From Clostridia bacterium (GTDB lineage: Bacteria; Bacillota; Clostridia; Oscillospirales; Acutalibacteraceae): DNA of 64,000 nt. Shown in pieces: positions 42,835-52,088 of the stretch. Below the pieces are notes generated by a model, which worked only from the letters and a program-made list of their open reading frames with translations, was not told the DNA's origin and ran no database searches. A program made the position numbers and the translations under genes. The stretch is taken from contig JAFTWB010000023.1 in assembly GCA_017465505.1 (NCBI GenBank), forward strand, positions 1 to 64,000, given 5' to 3'. How positions within the stretch are numbered: the stretch's first letter is position 1; each line of letters opens with the position of its first letter.

Positions 42835-45381
42835 TTATCTTTCAAAGAACTTACCAACGTTTGTGTCCTCGGGAAGTAACTTTGCAAGGAACTTCTGAAC
42901 AACTGTTGCGTCCTTAACTGAGAGGTATGTACCCTCAGCTGCAAGAGCTGCGTCAAGGTCGATTTCAACGTTCATTTTTGCAACCTTCTTCTGGATTATG
43001 GTTGCGTCCTTGATGTTGATTTTGCCGCTACCATCAGCGTCGCCAAGAATATAGCCCTCAACCTCGCCTGTTGTTGTGCCGGGAACAGTTGCAGTTGTTT
43101 CAACTTCACCGGGCTTTGTTGTTATAGGCTCAGTAACAGCAGAAGTTGAAGTTACAGGAACTGTTGTTGCAGGTTCTGTTGCTTCTGTTGTGGCAGGCTC
43201 TGTGGGAGCTGTTGAAGAAGGTTCGGTTGCCTCTGTTGTGGCAGGCTCTGTTGTAACAGTTGTAGAAGGCTCTGTTGCCTCTGTGGAAGCAGGCTCAGTA
43301 GCTTCTGTTGTTTCAGGCTCTGTTACATCAGGCTCAGTGGGCTTTGTGGGAGTTTCAACAACGTAGAAGTTGGGGTTCCAGAAGCCGATTGTCCACTTAT
43401 TCTCCTGGTTGGGGTCCTGCTTATCCATATACATACCAAGGCTTTCGGTAACACTGAGGTCAACCGTCTGGTTTGCACCGCCTGCTTCGCCGTTGTTGAT
43501 AATGTAGCAGTTGTACTCAACGGGGATGTAAGCAACAAACTGCTTCTCGCCGTAGTCGTTGGTAAGAGCATACTTCATCTGATTTCCGGGCCAGGTACCG
43601 TTGTTATCCTCTGTGCCTTCTACCCAAGCGTAGATGTAAGCACTATCCCAACCCTTTGCAGAGTAAACGATGGTGTTGTAACCCTCAACAATGGGATACT
43701 CGCCGCTGGAAACGTCGATATCACCGGGGTCTGTGGGAAGCTCGGGGAATACGGGCTCTGTATCTTCTGCGTAGTAGATACAAGCGATACCTGTGGAACC
43801 GATAGAACCTGTGAGCTTACCGTCTGTTACAACGAACTCAGACTTTGTGATTGCGTCGATATATGTACCGTTTGCAAGTGTCTTTGCTTTAATGTTGACG
43901 GTGCCTGTTGTGCCGCCAAGGTTAACAAGTGTTGCACCAAGACCATTACGCTCAATCATAGCAACCCTGTTCTGAACAGTGTTGTACTCGGAAGCGTCGC
44001 CGAAGTAGTTATCAAACTGGTTAACAGCTGCAACCTCGGGAGCAGTCCAGGATGTCTTGTTTGCGTCACCAAGAGTGATGTTTGCACAGATGGTTTCGAT
44101 AGCTGCACGGTCTGCACCTGTTCTGTCATCGGGACGAGCAAAGTAGATACCTGTAATTGTCTGACGAGCTGCTGTAAGAGCCCAGATTTTATTTCTCTGC
44201 TGAACTGTTAAGGAAGAAGTACCGCCGTCGATGTATGTATCGTGGGACTCGTTCCACTGGATAACGTTTTCTTTTGTGAAGTTAACTGTTGTGGGGTCTG
44301 TACCCTCTGCTTCGGAGCCGTAGTAAGGAATAGCGTTACCTGCTGTACCGTTCTTTACAACTGCGTCCTTAATGCCCCAGTAAGAGGAAGAGTCGGTAAC
44401 GTCCATAAGCTCTGTGTACTCATAGAAGGGACGACCGTCGCCGCACTTATTGAGGATTTCGCCGTAAGCGTAGAGCTCCTTGTCGGGATATTCGTATCTG
44501 AGCTTGAGAAGAGTATCTTCCCAGAAGTCGGAAGCAAAGTATGTGTCGTGGCTGGTTTCGATATGCTTTGCAGCGTCAAAACGGAAGCCGTCAGCACCTG
44601 CCTCAACAAGCTCTACAAAGTAATCGTAGATAGTATCCTGAACAAGCTGTAAGCTTGTGTCAAGGTCAGGAAGACCTGATGTGCAGTGCTGGGTAAGGTC
44701 TTCTTCGATATCAAAATCAGAAAAACCGTCCCAGTAGTTCTCTTTGTAGGTCATATTAACCCAGGGAGAGTGAAAAGCCTTTGCAGCAAGAAGCTCGGGC
44801 TCGAACTCGGCAGCTCTGGGGTTAACGTGAAGCATAGGGTCTGTAGATGTATTTGTATATTCGCCAACGTGGTCGTCGTCTGTACCCATATGGTTGATAA
44901 CTGCGTCAACGATAATCTTAAGGCCTAACTCGTGAGCCTTGTCACACATCTCAACAAACTCATCCTTAACGCCAAGAGCGTTGTCCTCAGACTCGTTAAG
45001 CTGGAAGCCTGCAGGCTGATAGAACATCCACCAGCCGTTGGGAGCAATGCCGTCAACAGCAGGCTCGCAAACCTTTACGCCCTTAGTGGGCATTTTGATT
45101 TCATTGGGGGGAGAAACCTGGATAGTTGTAAAGCCCTGCTCAGCAAGAGTTTCCAGATTTGCAATAATGTTTGTGTAAGACCAGTTCCAAGCCTGGATGA
45201 TCTTACCGTCGTTTACAGAATCTTCAAGGCCGTATTTGTTTTCGGGCTTGATAGCTTCAAGCATTTTCTCGTACTCGTTGTACTCATTGACCTCCGCGTT
45301 TGCAGACATAAGTCCAAGACAAGCACAGGAAGCAACCACTGCCAAAGCAAGAACGAGGCTGATAATTTTCTTAGCTTTCAT
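42835..45381 (-). CDS. Secreted GH13 alpha-amylase with CBM26-like module and C-terminal dockerin
   Basis: An 848-residue enzyme. It has a signal peptide (1-29) and a GH13 catalytic barrel (about 40-510) with nucleophile D269 (DGFRFDAAKH), acid/base E308 (YAYGEIL) and D381 (NESHDTY). Residues 555-680 are a CBM26-like starch-binding module (YNTIVYSAKGWDSAYIYAWV, then WPGNQM). A Thr/Glu/Pro linker (about 690-780, repeats of TEATEPATT type) leads to a type-I dockerin (783-843: GDADGSGKINIKDATIIQKK and a second, more degenerate half). It would hydrolyse starch while docked to a cohesin scaffold, as in amylosomes. Confidence 0.93.
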   Translation of the reverse strand: MKAKKIISLVLALAVVASCACLGLMSANAEVNEYNEYEKMLEAIKPENKYGLEDSVNDGKIIQAWNWSYTNIIANLETLAEQGFTTIQVSPPNEIKMPTKGVKVCEPAVDGIAPNGWWMFYQPAGFQLNESEDNALGVKDEFVEMCDKAHELGLKIIVDAVINHMGTDDDHVGEYTNTSTDPMLHVNPRAAEFEPELLAAKAFHSPWVNMTYKENYWDGFSDFDIEEDLTQHCTSGLPDLDTSLQLVQDTIYDYFVELVEAGADGFRFDAAKHIETSHDTYFASDFWEDTLLKLRYEYPDKELYAYGEILNKCGDGRPFYEYTELMDVTDSSSYWGIKDAVVKNGTAGNAIPYYGSEAEGTDPTTVNFTKENVIQWNESHDTYIDGGTSSLTVQQRNKIWALTAARQTITGIYFARPDDRTGADRAAIETICANITLGDANKTSWTAPEVAAVNQFDNYFGDASEYNTVQNRVAMIERNGLGATLVNLGGTTGTVNIKAKTLANGTYIDAITKSEFVVTDGKLTGSIGSTGIACIYYAEDTEPVFPELPTDPGDIDVSSGEYPIVEGYNTIVYSAKGWDSAYIYAWVEGTEDNNGTWPGNQMKYALTNDYGEKQFVAYIPVEYNCYIINNGEAGGANQTVDLSVTESLGMYMDKQDPNQENKWTIGFWNPNFYVVETPTKPTEPDVTEPETTEATEPASTEATEPSTTVTTEPATTEATEPSSTAPTEPATTEATEPATTVPVTSTSAVTEPITTKPGEVETTATVPGTTTGEVEGYILGDADGSGKINIKDATIIQKKVAKMNVEIDLDAALAAEGTYLSVKDATVVQKFLAKLLPEDTNVGKFFER

Positions 45382-45572
45382 AAAAATTCCTCCGTTAAAT
45401 AATTATCCGTACACACCAACCCATAAGGTGGATTTTTAGACAGGTTAATATTAGCATAATTGTAATAGATTTTCTACCCATTTTTTATACTTTTTCTATA
45501 CTTTGCACAAAGAATTAAAAATAAAGGATAATAAGTGACAATTGTATGGCTTTTTATTGAAAGCAATTATCC

Positions 45573-45601
45573 TTGAAAAACCGAAGCAAAGGTGATATAA
45601 T
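45573..45601 (+). promoter_or_regulatory. Promoter of the zinc-finger membrane protein gene
   Basis: TTGAAA (45573-45578), 17-bp spacer, TATAAT (45596-45601), 21 bp before the start codon. Confidence 0.65.
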
Positions 45602-45622
45602 TAAGCAATCGGAGGTTATATT

Positions 45623-46009
45623 ATGAAAAAATGTCATTATTGTGCAAAAGAAATTGATTACAGCGAAATGTACTGCTCTTCTCAGTGCGAAGAAAAAGCA
45701 AGTAACTACTATAAAGTCCGCCACAACTGGCGTATTTTGGTAAATGCCTTATACATAGCCAGCTTCGCCCTTGTTTTTCTCGGTCTTATTTTCTCCCCCA
45801 CTATGTTTTCTTTCTGGGGACTTCTGGGTGTTTCAGTCGGGTGTATAATGGGCGGTTTAATAACCATTCTTGTACCCTCTCCCACTGAGGATATGATAAA
45901 AAAGCACAAAATGGTAAAGGCCCAGAACAATTTCAGAATCTGCGGTGCAGTTATTGTTGCTGTGGGTATTGCCGCTCTTGTGCTGGCACTTATAAAGCTT
46001 TTTGCATAA
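45623..46009 (+). CDS. Membrane protein with N-terminal zinc finger
   Basis: A 128-residue protein. Residues 4-22 hold CHYCAKEIDYSEMYCSSQC, a four-Cys zinc finger, followed by three or four membrane segments (37-56, 60-82, 104-125). GGAGG precedes the ATG. A role as a small membrane sensor or adaptor is possible; no family is named. Confidence 0.7.
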   Translation: MKKCHYCAKEIDYSEMYCSSQCEEKASNYYKVRHNWRILVNALYIASFALVFLGLIFSPTMFSFWGLLGVSVGCIMGGLITILVPSPTEDMIKKHKMVKAQNNFRICGAVIVAVGIAALVLALIKLFA

Positions 46010-46017
46010 ACCTCTTA

Positions 46018-46045
46018 AGCTCTGCTTTTTGCAGGGCTTTTTATT
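46018..46045 (+). terminator. Intrinsic terminator
   Basis: AGCTCTGC-TTTTT-GCAGGGCT is followed by TTTTATTTT. Confidence 0.75.
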
Positions 46046-46104
46046 TTGCATAAAAGTAACTTTTCTGCCGATACTAATGGTGATATCAAAAAGGAGGTTA
46101 ATTT

Positions 46105-46332
46105 ATGCTTGACAGAATCGCATTGGCAATACTCATAATCGGCGGTATCAACTGGGGCAGTGTAGGGCTTTTCCAGTTTGACCTTGTAGCCTGGATTTTC
46201 GGCGGTCAGAGTGCAATTCTCAGCCGTATCGTTTACACCCTTGTTGCTCTTTCGGCTCTTTGGTGCATTACACTGCTTTTCAGAGAAAGAGAGCACTCCG
46301 ACAGCACAGATTATTCGGAAACAGCCGCTTAA
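46105..46332 (+). CDS. DUF378-family small membrane protein (YuzA-like)
   Basis: A 75-residue protein with two membrane helices and the family motif LIIGGINWGSVGLFQFDLVA, ending in a charged tail. GGAGG precedes the ATG. The function of DUF378 proteins is not established. Confidence 0.85.
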   Translation: MLDRIALAILIIGGINWGSVGLFQFDLVAWIFGGQSAILSRIVYTLVALSALWCITLLFREREHSDSTDYSETAA

Positions 46333-46339
46333 TTAGAAA

Positions 46340-46374
46340 AACAGACTCAGCCGAATTGGTTGAGTCTGTTTAAG
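46340..46374. terminator. Bidirectional terminator between DUF378 gene and ackA
   Basis: AACAGACTCAGCC / GGTTGAGTCTGTT, with T runs on both strands. Confidence 0.8.
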
Positions 46375-46385
46375 TTTAAAGATGA

Positions 46386-47588
46386 TTATTTGTTTTCTAC
46401 AAGTGCCTTTGTATCTCTTGCAATAACAAGCTCCTCGTTTGTTGCAATTACATAAGCAGGAACTGCAGAGTCGTCAACTGTAATCTTGAAGTTAGCACCA
46501 CGGGCGTTGTTTCTCTCGTCACAAACCTTAAGACCCATACACTCAAGATACTCGCAAACACTCTTACGGAGAACAGGCTGATTTTCACCCAGACCTGCTG
46601 TGAAGCAGATACCGTCGCAACCGCCCATTGCTACCCAGAAAGAGCCGATGTACTTTGCAATCTGATAGTAAAGGATTTCGTGAGCAAGAGCCGCACGCTT
46701 GTTGCCCTCTTTTTCTGCCTTTGTAACGTCACGGTCATCTGTGGAAACACCGGAGATACCTAAAAGGCCGCTCTTCTTGTTGAGGAGGTCGCTCATCTCA
46801 GAAGGAGAAAGACCCTCTTTTTCCATAATAAATGTAACAACAGAGGGGTCAAGAGCACCTGAACGAGAGCCCATCATAAAGCCGTCAAGAGGAGTAAGAC
46901 CCATTGTTGTGTCAATTACCTTGCCGTTTTTAACAGCAGTAATGGATGAACCGTTACCGATGTGGCAGGTGATGAGCTTAAGGTCCTTGATGTCTTTGCC
47001 AAGATTCTTGGCAAGCTCTGCGGATACATATCTGTGGGAAGTACCGTGGAAGCCGTAACGTCTTACCTTGTACTTCTCGTAAAATTCATAAGGAACAGGA
47101 TAGATAAATGCCTTCTCGGGCATAGTTGAGTGGAAAGCTGTATCAAAAACTACAACCTCGGGAACCTTGTCGCCGAATACCTGCTGACAACCGCGGATAG
47201 CCTGAACGTGGCCCTTATTGTGAAGAGGTGCAAGAGGAATAAGGCTCTCGATACCCTTTACAACGTCCTCGTCAACAATAACAGACTCAGAGAAAAGAGC
47301 ACCGCCCTGCACGATTCTGTGACCGATTGCAGAAACCTCGTCAAGATTTGTGATAACGCCTACTTCCTTGTCCATAAGAGCGTCCTTAACAAAGTTAAAG
47401 GCTGCTGTATGGTCGGGCATAAAGCCTTCCTTTGTCATCTCTCTGCCATCGGCAGTTTTGTGACCGATAAAAGAACCCTCGCCGCCGATACGCTCGCAGT
47501 TACCTTTACAAAGCATCTGCTCGTTGTCCATATCGAAGAGCTGATACTTAAGAGAAGAGCTGCCTGCGTTAATAACAAGAATTTTCAT
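46386..47588 (-). CDS. ackA: Acetate kinase
   Basis: A 400-residue enzyme that converts acetyl phosphate and ADP to acetate and ATP. The phosphate motif MKILVINAGSSSLKYQLFD opens the protein. VVFDTAFHSTMP, YGFHGTSH, CHIGNGSSITAV and the C-terminal GGCDGICFTAGLGEN match the ASKHA kinase fold. The ATG at 47588 has GGAGGAAG upstream; a much longer upstream frame is not protein-like. A promoter TTGAAA-N17-TATTAT lies at 47631-47659. It is divergent from tmcAL. Confidence 0.95.
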   Translation of the reverse strand: MKILVINAGSSSLKYQLFDMDNEQMLCKGNCERIGGEGSFIGHKTADGREMTKEGFMPDHTAAFNFVKDALMDKEVGVITNLDEVSAIGHRIVQGGALFSESVIVDEDVVKGIESLIPLAPLHNKGHVQAIRGCQQVFGDKVPEVVVFDTAFHSTMPEKAFIYPVPYEFYEKYKVRRYGFHGTSHRYVSAELAKNLGKDIKDLKLITCHIGNGSSITAVKNGKVIDTTMGLTPLDGFMMGSRSGALDPSVVTFIMEKEGLSPSEMSDLLNKKSGLLGISGVSTDDRDVTKAEKEGNKRAALAHEILYYQIAKYIGSFWVAMGGCDGICFTAGLGENQPVLRKSVCEYLECMGLKVCDERNNARGANFKITVDDSAVPAYVIATNEELVIARDTKALVENK

Positions 47589-47630
47589 TATTCTTCCTCC
47601 ATTGAATTGAAATACTTTTAAACATATACT

Positions 47631-47659
47631 ATAATAGTACAATAATGGAAAAGTTTCAA
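47631..47659 (-). promoter_or_regulatory. ackA promoter
   Basis: TTGAAA (47654-47659), 17-bp spacer, TATTAT (47631-47636). Confidence 0.65.
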
Positions 47660-47687
47660 GAGTTTTTTCCCTTTGGAGTGAGGAATT

Positions 47688-48845
47688 TTGAAAAAAGCAG
47701 GCGTAATTTGCGAATTTAACCCCTTTCACAACGGCCACAGGTATCTTCTTGAGCAAATAAGAGCTCAGGGCTTTGAGTGCATTATATGTGTTATGAGCGG
47801 CAGCTTTACTCAGCGAGGTGACGTTGCCCTTATGGATAAGTTCAGCCGCACCAGACTGGCACTTAAAAACGGTGCTGACCTTATTCTTGAGCTGCCTGCT
47901 CCTTTTGCGGTTGCTTCGGCTCAGAGGTTTGCAAAGGGTGGAGTTGATATTCTCAAAGCTACAGGCGTTGTGGATGAGGTAATTTTCGGCAGTGAAAGCG
48001 GTGACGCCGAAGCAATAAAAAAAGCCGCTCTGGCAACAGAAAACCCTGAGGTAAGCCGCCTTATAACAGAATATATGGACAAAGGATATTATTATCCTCA
48101 GGCTTTGGAGCAAGGGGTGAGGGATGTTTTCGGCAGTGATACCGCTGATATTTTGGCTTATCCCAACAACACTCTGGGGGTAGAATATGTAAAAGAGCTT
48201 ATTAAAGCAGATATTCCTTTTTCAACAGTTAAGCGAAAGGCGGTTGAGCACGACAGCACTAGGGTAAAAGGCGAATTTGCCAGTGCTTCTTTAATAAGAG
48301 AAATGATTTTAAAAGGCAAAGATGTATCTGACCTTTTACCAAGTGGGGATTTTTCCAATCCTGCCTCAACAGAATACGGAGAAAGAGCGATTATGTATAA
48401 ACTCAAGAGTATGAGCCTTGAAGATTTTGAAAAGCTCCCTGATGTAACAGAAGGGCTTCACAACAGGATTTTTTCTGCGGTACAAAAATGCAGTAACTTA
48501 GAGCAGCTCCTTGCAGAAATCAAAACAAAACGCTACACAATGGCAAGGCTGAGAAGGATAATCACTTCCTCTCTTCTGGGAATAACCAAGGATTTGCAGT
48601 CCTCCCCTGTTCCCTATTTAAGAGTTTTGGGAATGACGGAAAGAGGCAAAACCGCCTTGGGAGAAATCGCAAAGAAAACAGATTTACCCGTTATTACAAG
48701 TGTGGCGTCCGCTTTGAAAAGCCTTGAGAAAAAGCCAAGAGAAATTCTCCTTTGCGATATAAACGCCACGGATATAAGAACAGTTTTTGAAAAGAAAGTT
48801 TCACAAAGCGGGTTGGATTTTACAACTGCTATGATTAAGGAGTAA
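47688..48845 (+). CDS. tmcAL: tRNA(Met) cytidine acetate ligase (TmcAL/YlbM)
   Basis: A 385-residue HIGH-type nucleotidyltransferase that acetylates the wobble cytidine of elongator tRNA-Met using acetate and ATP. GVICEFNPFHNGHRYLL carries the HxGH motif, and FSRTRLALKNGADLILELP and FGSESGD follow. It starts at TTG (47688) with GGAGTGAGG upstream. It is divergent from ackA, whose product is its substrate acetate. Confidence 0.9.
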   Translation: MKKAGVICEFNPFHNGHRYLLEQIRAQGFECIICVMSGSFTQRGDVALMDKFSRTRLALKNGADLILELPAPFAVASAQRFAKGGVDILKATGVVDEVIFGSESGDAEAIKKAALATENPEVSRLITEYMDKGYYYPQALEQGVRDVFGSDTADILAYPNNTLGVEYVKELIKADIPFSTVKRKAVEHDSTRVKGEFASASLIREMILKGKDVSDLLPSGDFSNPASTEYGERAIMYKLKSMSLEDFEKLPDVTEGLHNRIFSAVQKCSNLEQLLAEIKTKRYTMARLRRIITSSLLGITKDLQSSPVPYLRVLGMTERGKTALGEIAKKTDLPVITSVASALKSLEKKPREILLCDINATDIRTVFEKKVSQSGLDFTTAMIKE

Positions 48846-48847
48846 AT

Positions 48848-49663
48848 ATGAAAACCCTGTATTTATCAGACCTTGACGGTACACTTTTAAGAAACGACGA
48901 AACAATCTCCCCCTTTACGGCCGGTGTTATAAACGAACTTTGCGAAAAGGGTGTTTCCTTTTCTTTTGCCACTGCAAGGTCCCTTGTTACCACCCGAAAG
49001 GTGACCTCTTCCATTAAAAATTCTCTGCCTGTTATAGTTTACAACGGCACTTTTATAATGGAAAATCAAAAGGGCGAAATTCTTCACTCAAGCTTTCTTG
49101 AAGAAAATACAGAGGAGCTTTTTGAGGATATCCGCAAAAACGGTGTTTATCCTGTGGTGTATTCCTTTACAGAGGGTATGGAGAAGCTGAGCTTTGTAAA
49201 GGGCAAAAGCTCTCAGGGACAGTTGATTTATCTCAAAAGCCGAGAGGGCGACAAAAGAATAAACCCTGTAAGCACCTTTGACGAGCTCCTTAAGGGAGAT
49301 AAATTTTACATCACCTGTATTGACGATAAGGAAAAGCTCCTGCCTATATATGAAAAGTACAAAGAAAAATTCAGGTGTCTTTATCAGAAGGATTACTACT
49401 CGGATTATTTCTGGCTGGAGATTATGCCGAAAAACGCAACCAAGGCAAATGCGGCACTTAAGCTTAAAGAAATGCTTAAGTGTGACAGGCTGGTGGTTTT
49501 TGGGGATGAGATAAACGACATTGAGCTTTTCAAAATCGCCGACGAAGCCGTGGCAGTGGCAAACGCCTGCGAAGAATTAAAGCCCTTTGCAACTGCTTTT
49601 ACAGATTCCAACGAAAATGACGGAGTAGCAAAATACATTATAAAAAACAGTCGCCAGAGTTAA
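48848..49663 (+). CDS. Cof-type HAD hydrolase
   Basis: A 271-residue HAD-superfamily phosphatase of the Cof/IIB type. Motif I is DLDGTLLRND (residues 7-16), motif II SFATARS, motif III lysine in KATKANAAL, and motif IV GDEINDIELF. The substrate is unknown, probably a sugar phosphate or nucleotide. It follows tmcAL by 2 bp. Confidence 0.88.
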   Translation: MKTLYLSDLDGTLLRNDETISPFTAGVINELCEKGVSFSFATARSLVTTRKVTSSIKNSLPVIVYNGTFIMENQKGEILHSSFLEENTEELFEDIRKNGVYPVVYSFTEGMEKLSFVKGKSSQGQLIYLKSREGDKRINPVSTFDELLKGDKFYITCIDDKEKLLPIYEKYKEKFRCLYQKDYYSDYFWLEIMPKNATKANAALKLKEMLKCDRLVVFGDEINDIELFKIADEAVAVANACEELKPFATAFTDSNENDGVAKYIIKNSRQS

Positions 49664-49680
49664 TCCGGCGACTGTTTCTG
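49646..49680. terminator. Intrinsic terminator after the HAD gene
   Basis: AACAGTCGCC / GGCGACTGTT is followed by TCTGTTT. It separates convergent genes. Confidence 0.75.
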
Positions 49681-49681
49681 T

Positions 49682-50713
49682 TTAGTCTGCTAATTTGATT
49701 TTAATATTTCCGCTGGTGGTTTTTGCATTGAGGACACCCTCTGCACTTGGGTCAAGGTCAGGAGTTTTCTCAATTCCGCTGTTAGACTTTGTATTGTAAA
49801 GCTTGGGAGTAAGGATTTCAGCCTTAATGCTTCCGCTTGTACTTTGTAAGTCGTAATTTTTTGCGTCAACTGCTTCAAGGTTTAGACTTCCGCTGGTTGC
49901 TTCAAGGGTCATATCCTCTGTGCAGATTACGTTTTCAAAATCCACACCACCGCTGACTGAGTCGGCTTTTACAGATGTAAGTTCCAGATTTTCGCCCTTT
50001 ATTCTGCCACTGGTAGTCTTTGCGTTTACATTCTCGCATTTTAAATTTGTAAGCACAATGCCACCGCTGGTGTTGTCAGCAATTACATCACCCTTAACTG
50101 TACCGTTTACCGAAAGCTTGCCGCTGGTAGAGCCGACATACATCAGCTCTGCTTCTGTGCCTTCACAAACCATAACACTGCCGCTTGTGGCGTTTGCCGT
50201 TAAGTCGCCCACACTGCCGCCAACCTTTATGCTTCCGCTGGTGCTCTTCAAGGTTGTTACAAGAGAATCAACCTCTTTAGCCTCAATACTGCCACTTGTG
50301 GATTTTACATTAAGCTCCTCAAGGGTATTTTCGGGTACTTCTACCACCAGGTCAGTGTCCCAATAAAAGCCGAAATAAAACAGACGGTTGTACCACTTGG
50401 TGTTGTCGTTAAATTCGATATAAAGCTTGTTATCAACCTGTCTTATGTAGTAAGAATAATCCTCACAGACAGTATAGCTTACTTTAACCTGATTATCATC
50501 TGACTTGAGGATTCTCACGTTATTTGACCTTTCATCGATGTCGATAATATCTACCTCGTCAAAGGTAGCAGACATAGCTTTAAAGTCGCTTTTGGGGCTA
50601 GGCTTGAACATTAAATCAACTCCTCCCAAAGCAAAAGATAAGCATAAACATAAAATTCCAAAACCTACCAAACTTGAGGCAACAATCAATGCTATTTTAA
50701 TTGATTTTCTCAT
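49682..50713 (-). CDS. DUF4097 beta-helix protein with membrane anchor
   Basis: A 343-residue protein from the ATG at 50713, with GGGGGA upstream. One membrane helix (residues 7-29) is followed by a beta-strand-repeat domain with about eight STSGSI/TTSGNI-type repeats, the DUF4097 signature. The repeat part is probably outside the cell. It is the third gene of a PadR-DUF1700-DUF4097 operon common in Firmicutes and presumed to act in envelope stress or signalling. Confidence 0.85.
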   Translation of the reverse strand: MRKSIKIALIVASSLVGFGILCLCLSFALGGVDLMFKPSPKSDFKAMSATFDEVDIIDIDERSNNVRILKSDDNQVKVSYTVCEDYSYYIRQVDNKLYIEFNDNTKWYNRLFYFGFYWDTDLVVEVPENTLEELNVKSTSGSIEAKEVDSLVTTLKSTSGSIKVGGSVGDLTANATSGSVMVCEGTEAELMYVGSTSGKLSVNGTVKGDVIADNTSGGIVLTNLKCENVNAKTTSGRIKGENLELTSVKADSVSGGVDFENVICTEDMTLEATSGSLNLEAVDAKNYDLQSTSGSIKAEILTPKLYNTKSNSGIEKTPDLDPSAEGVLNAKTTSGNIKIKLAD

Positions 50714-50724
50714 ATACATCCCCC

Positions 50725-51297
50725 TTATTTTCTCTTGAAAAAGAATCTGAAAATTCCTCTTGATGTTTTTGCGGTAACCTTCGCCATAGCTTTTGCAAAA
50801 AGGTTACAGACAATAAGCCACAATATGGCAAGACCTGAAAGAAAAGCACCTGCACCCATAAGCACAAAGAAATATGGTGCTGAGCCTGAAAGCAGTGCAA
50901 AAACCGAAGCCATAACACAAGCAAAGCCACAAACTGCAAGTGCCATAAACACAACATAAAATGCTACTACCAAAGCCCAGATAACTATGTAGAACGCCAG
51001 CATAATGCAGAGCAATGCCGCCACAAGGCAAATCCACAAGGGTGCACCCACAATCAGCATAATAATGTGCCAGGCTCTGAGCCTTACGCCTCTTGCGGAC
51101 TCTTTGGCAACAGGTGTATAAGCAGACAAAAGCTCGTCGATATCGCCCAAAGCGTCGATAGCCTCAGCCTCGGTCATTCCGTCCTCCATACGCTCGCTTA
51201 TCATTTCGTAATAATACTGCAAAATCTTTCTGCGTTCACTTTTTGGCAGATGATTGATTTTACTTTTAAGGATTCTTGTAAATTCATTTTTAGTCAT
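50725..51297 (-). CDS. DUF1700 (HAAS-type) membrane protein
   Basis: A 190-residue protein. Residues 1-60 are the cytoplasmic helical domain typical of DUF1700/HAAS (INHLPKSERRKILQYYYEMI, then MTEAEAIDALGDIDELL), followed by three or four membrane helices. In such operons it is thought to act with the PadR regulator. It overlaps padR by 8 bp. Confidence 0.85.
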   Translation of the reverse strand: MTKNEFTRILKSKINHLPKSERRKILQYYYEMISERMEDGMTEAEAIDALGDIDELLSAYTPVAKESARGVRLRAWHIIMLIVGAPLWICLVAALLCIMLAFYIVIWALVVAFYVVFMALAVCGFACVMASVFALLSGSAPYFFVLMGAGAFLSGLAILWLIVCNLFAKAMAKVTAKTSRGIFRFFFKRK

Positions 51298-51610
51298 TTA
51301 TTTCTACCTCCCCTATTATGAACTTATAGACGTTCAAAATCTCTTCCCACTCTTTTGCAAAATCCTTCAGACGGAGTCTGCCATTGTCGGTGATTTGGTA
51401 ATATTTTCGCAATCGCCCGTTATGAGCTATTGAGTAAACCGTCAGGTGTTTGCCTTCTTCAAGGCGGCGTAAAATGGGATACAAGGTAGATTCGGATATA
51501 GAAATATAAGGCTCAATGTCCTTGATTATCTGGTATCCGTAAGAATCACCGTGGTTTAACGCCGCAAGTACACACACCTCAAGAAGCCCTCGTTTAATCT
51601 GAACATCCAT
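51290..51610 (-). CDS. PadR-family transcriptional regulator
   Basis: A 106-residue winged-helix regulator beginning MDVQIKRGLLEVCVLAALNH with SYGYQIIKDIEP and ESTLYPILRRLEEG, the PadR signature, and a short C-terminal dimerisation helix. Its promoter overlaps a palindrome, so it probably represses its own operon. Confidence 0.92.
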   Translation of the reverse strand: MDVQIKRGLLEVCVLAALNHGDSYGYQIIKDIEPYISISESTLYPILRRLEEGKHLTVYSIAHNGRLRKYYQITDNGRLRLKDFAKEWEEILNVYKFIIGEVEIND

Positions 51611-51631
51611 AACAACACCTCCCTACGCATA

Positions 51632-51662
51632 ATACTATATCACGCATAGTATTATATGTCAA
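51632..51662 (-). promoter_or_regulatory. PadR operon promoter with overlapping palindrome
   Basis: TTGACA (51657-51662), 17-bp spacer, TATAGT (51634-51639). An inverted repeat ATACTAT-N7-ATAGTAT (51632-51652) covers the -10 and most of the spacer, a probable PadR operator. Confidence 0.8.
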
Positions 51663-51798
51663 GTGGTATATGGTAAAATTTTGTTAAAGATAATTTTTAA
51701 CTATTGCTTTACAAAAATATACCTAGTTTATGTTTATATATTTACATTTCATATAATCCGTGCTAAGATGTTCAAAAATTATAAAGAAGGTAATGAAA

Positions 51799-52035
51799 AT
51801 GAACAGAATTGATGTTAACGAAAAAAAGCTTGGTATATTGCTTTACATAGTCAGTGCCATAGTATATTGCGGCACATATTTTGGCATTTACAAGCTGATT
51901 TGCGACAATCTTCTCAACCTTTCAATAGGTTTGCTCAACATTATTGATTTGATTGTTATATTTGTGTTTGTTCTTTCGGTTGTCCCCTGTTGCTTTCTGC
52001 TGAAAAAGCTGATTGTTAAGTTTCTGGAAAAATAA
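51799..52035 (+). CDS. Small two-helix membrane protein
   Basis: A 78-residue protein from the ATG at 51799 (MNRIDVNEKKLGILLYIVSA), with AAGAAGG upstream. Two long hydrophobic segments (residues 11-33 and 43-68) are joined by a short loop. No family is recognised. It is monocistronic with its own terminator. Confidence 0.6.
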   Translation: MNRIDVNEKKLGILLYIVSAIVYCGTYFGIYKLICDNLLNLSIGLLNIIDLIVIFVFVLSVVPCCFLLKKLIVKFLEK

Positions 52036-52038
52036 GAA

Positions 52039-52088
52039 AAGCCTTACTTGGTTCACATTTAAAAATCCAAGTAAGGCTTCTTTTTTTA
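52039..52088. terminator. Bidirectional intrinsic terminator
   Basis: AAGCCTTACTTGG / CCAAGTAAGGCTT is followed by CTTTTTTT. It separates convergent genes. Confidence 0.85.

Noticed and set aside
43076-43366. Rightward Val/Gly/Ser-rich reading frame
   Set aside because: It is the complement of the Thr/Glu/Pro linker of the amylase and has no start signals. The same applies to 56338-56715 opposite the CBM-dockerin linker.
47589-48113. N-terminal extension of acetate kinase
   Set aside because: The extra 175 codons overlap tmcAL and the ackA promoter. The family start MKILVINAGSSSLK with GGAGG lies at 47588.
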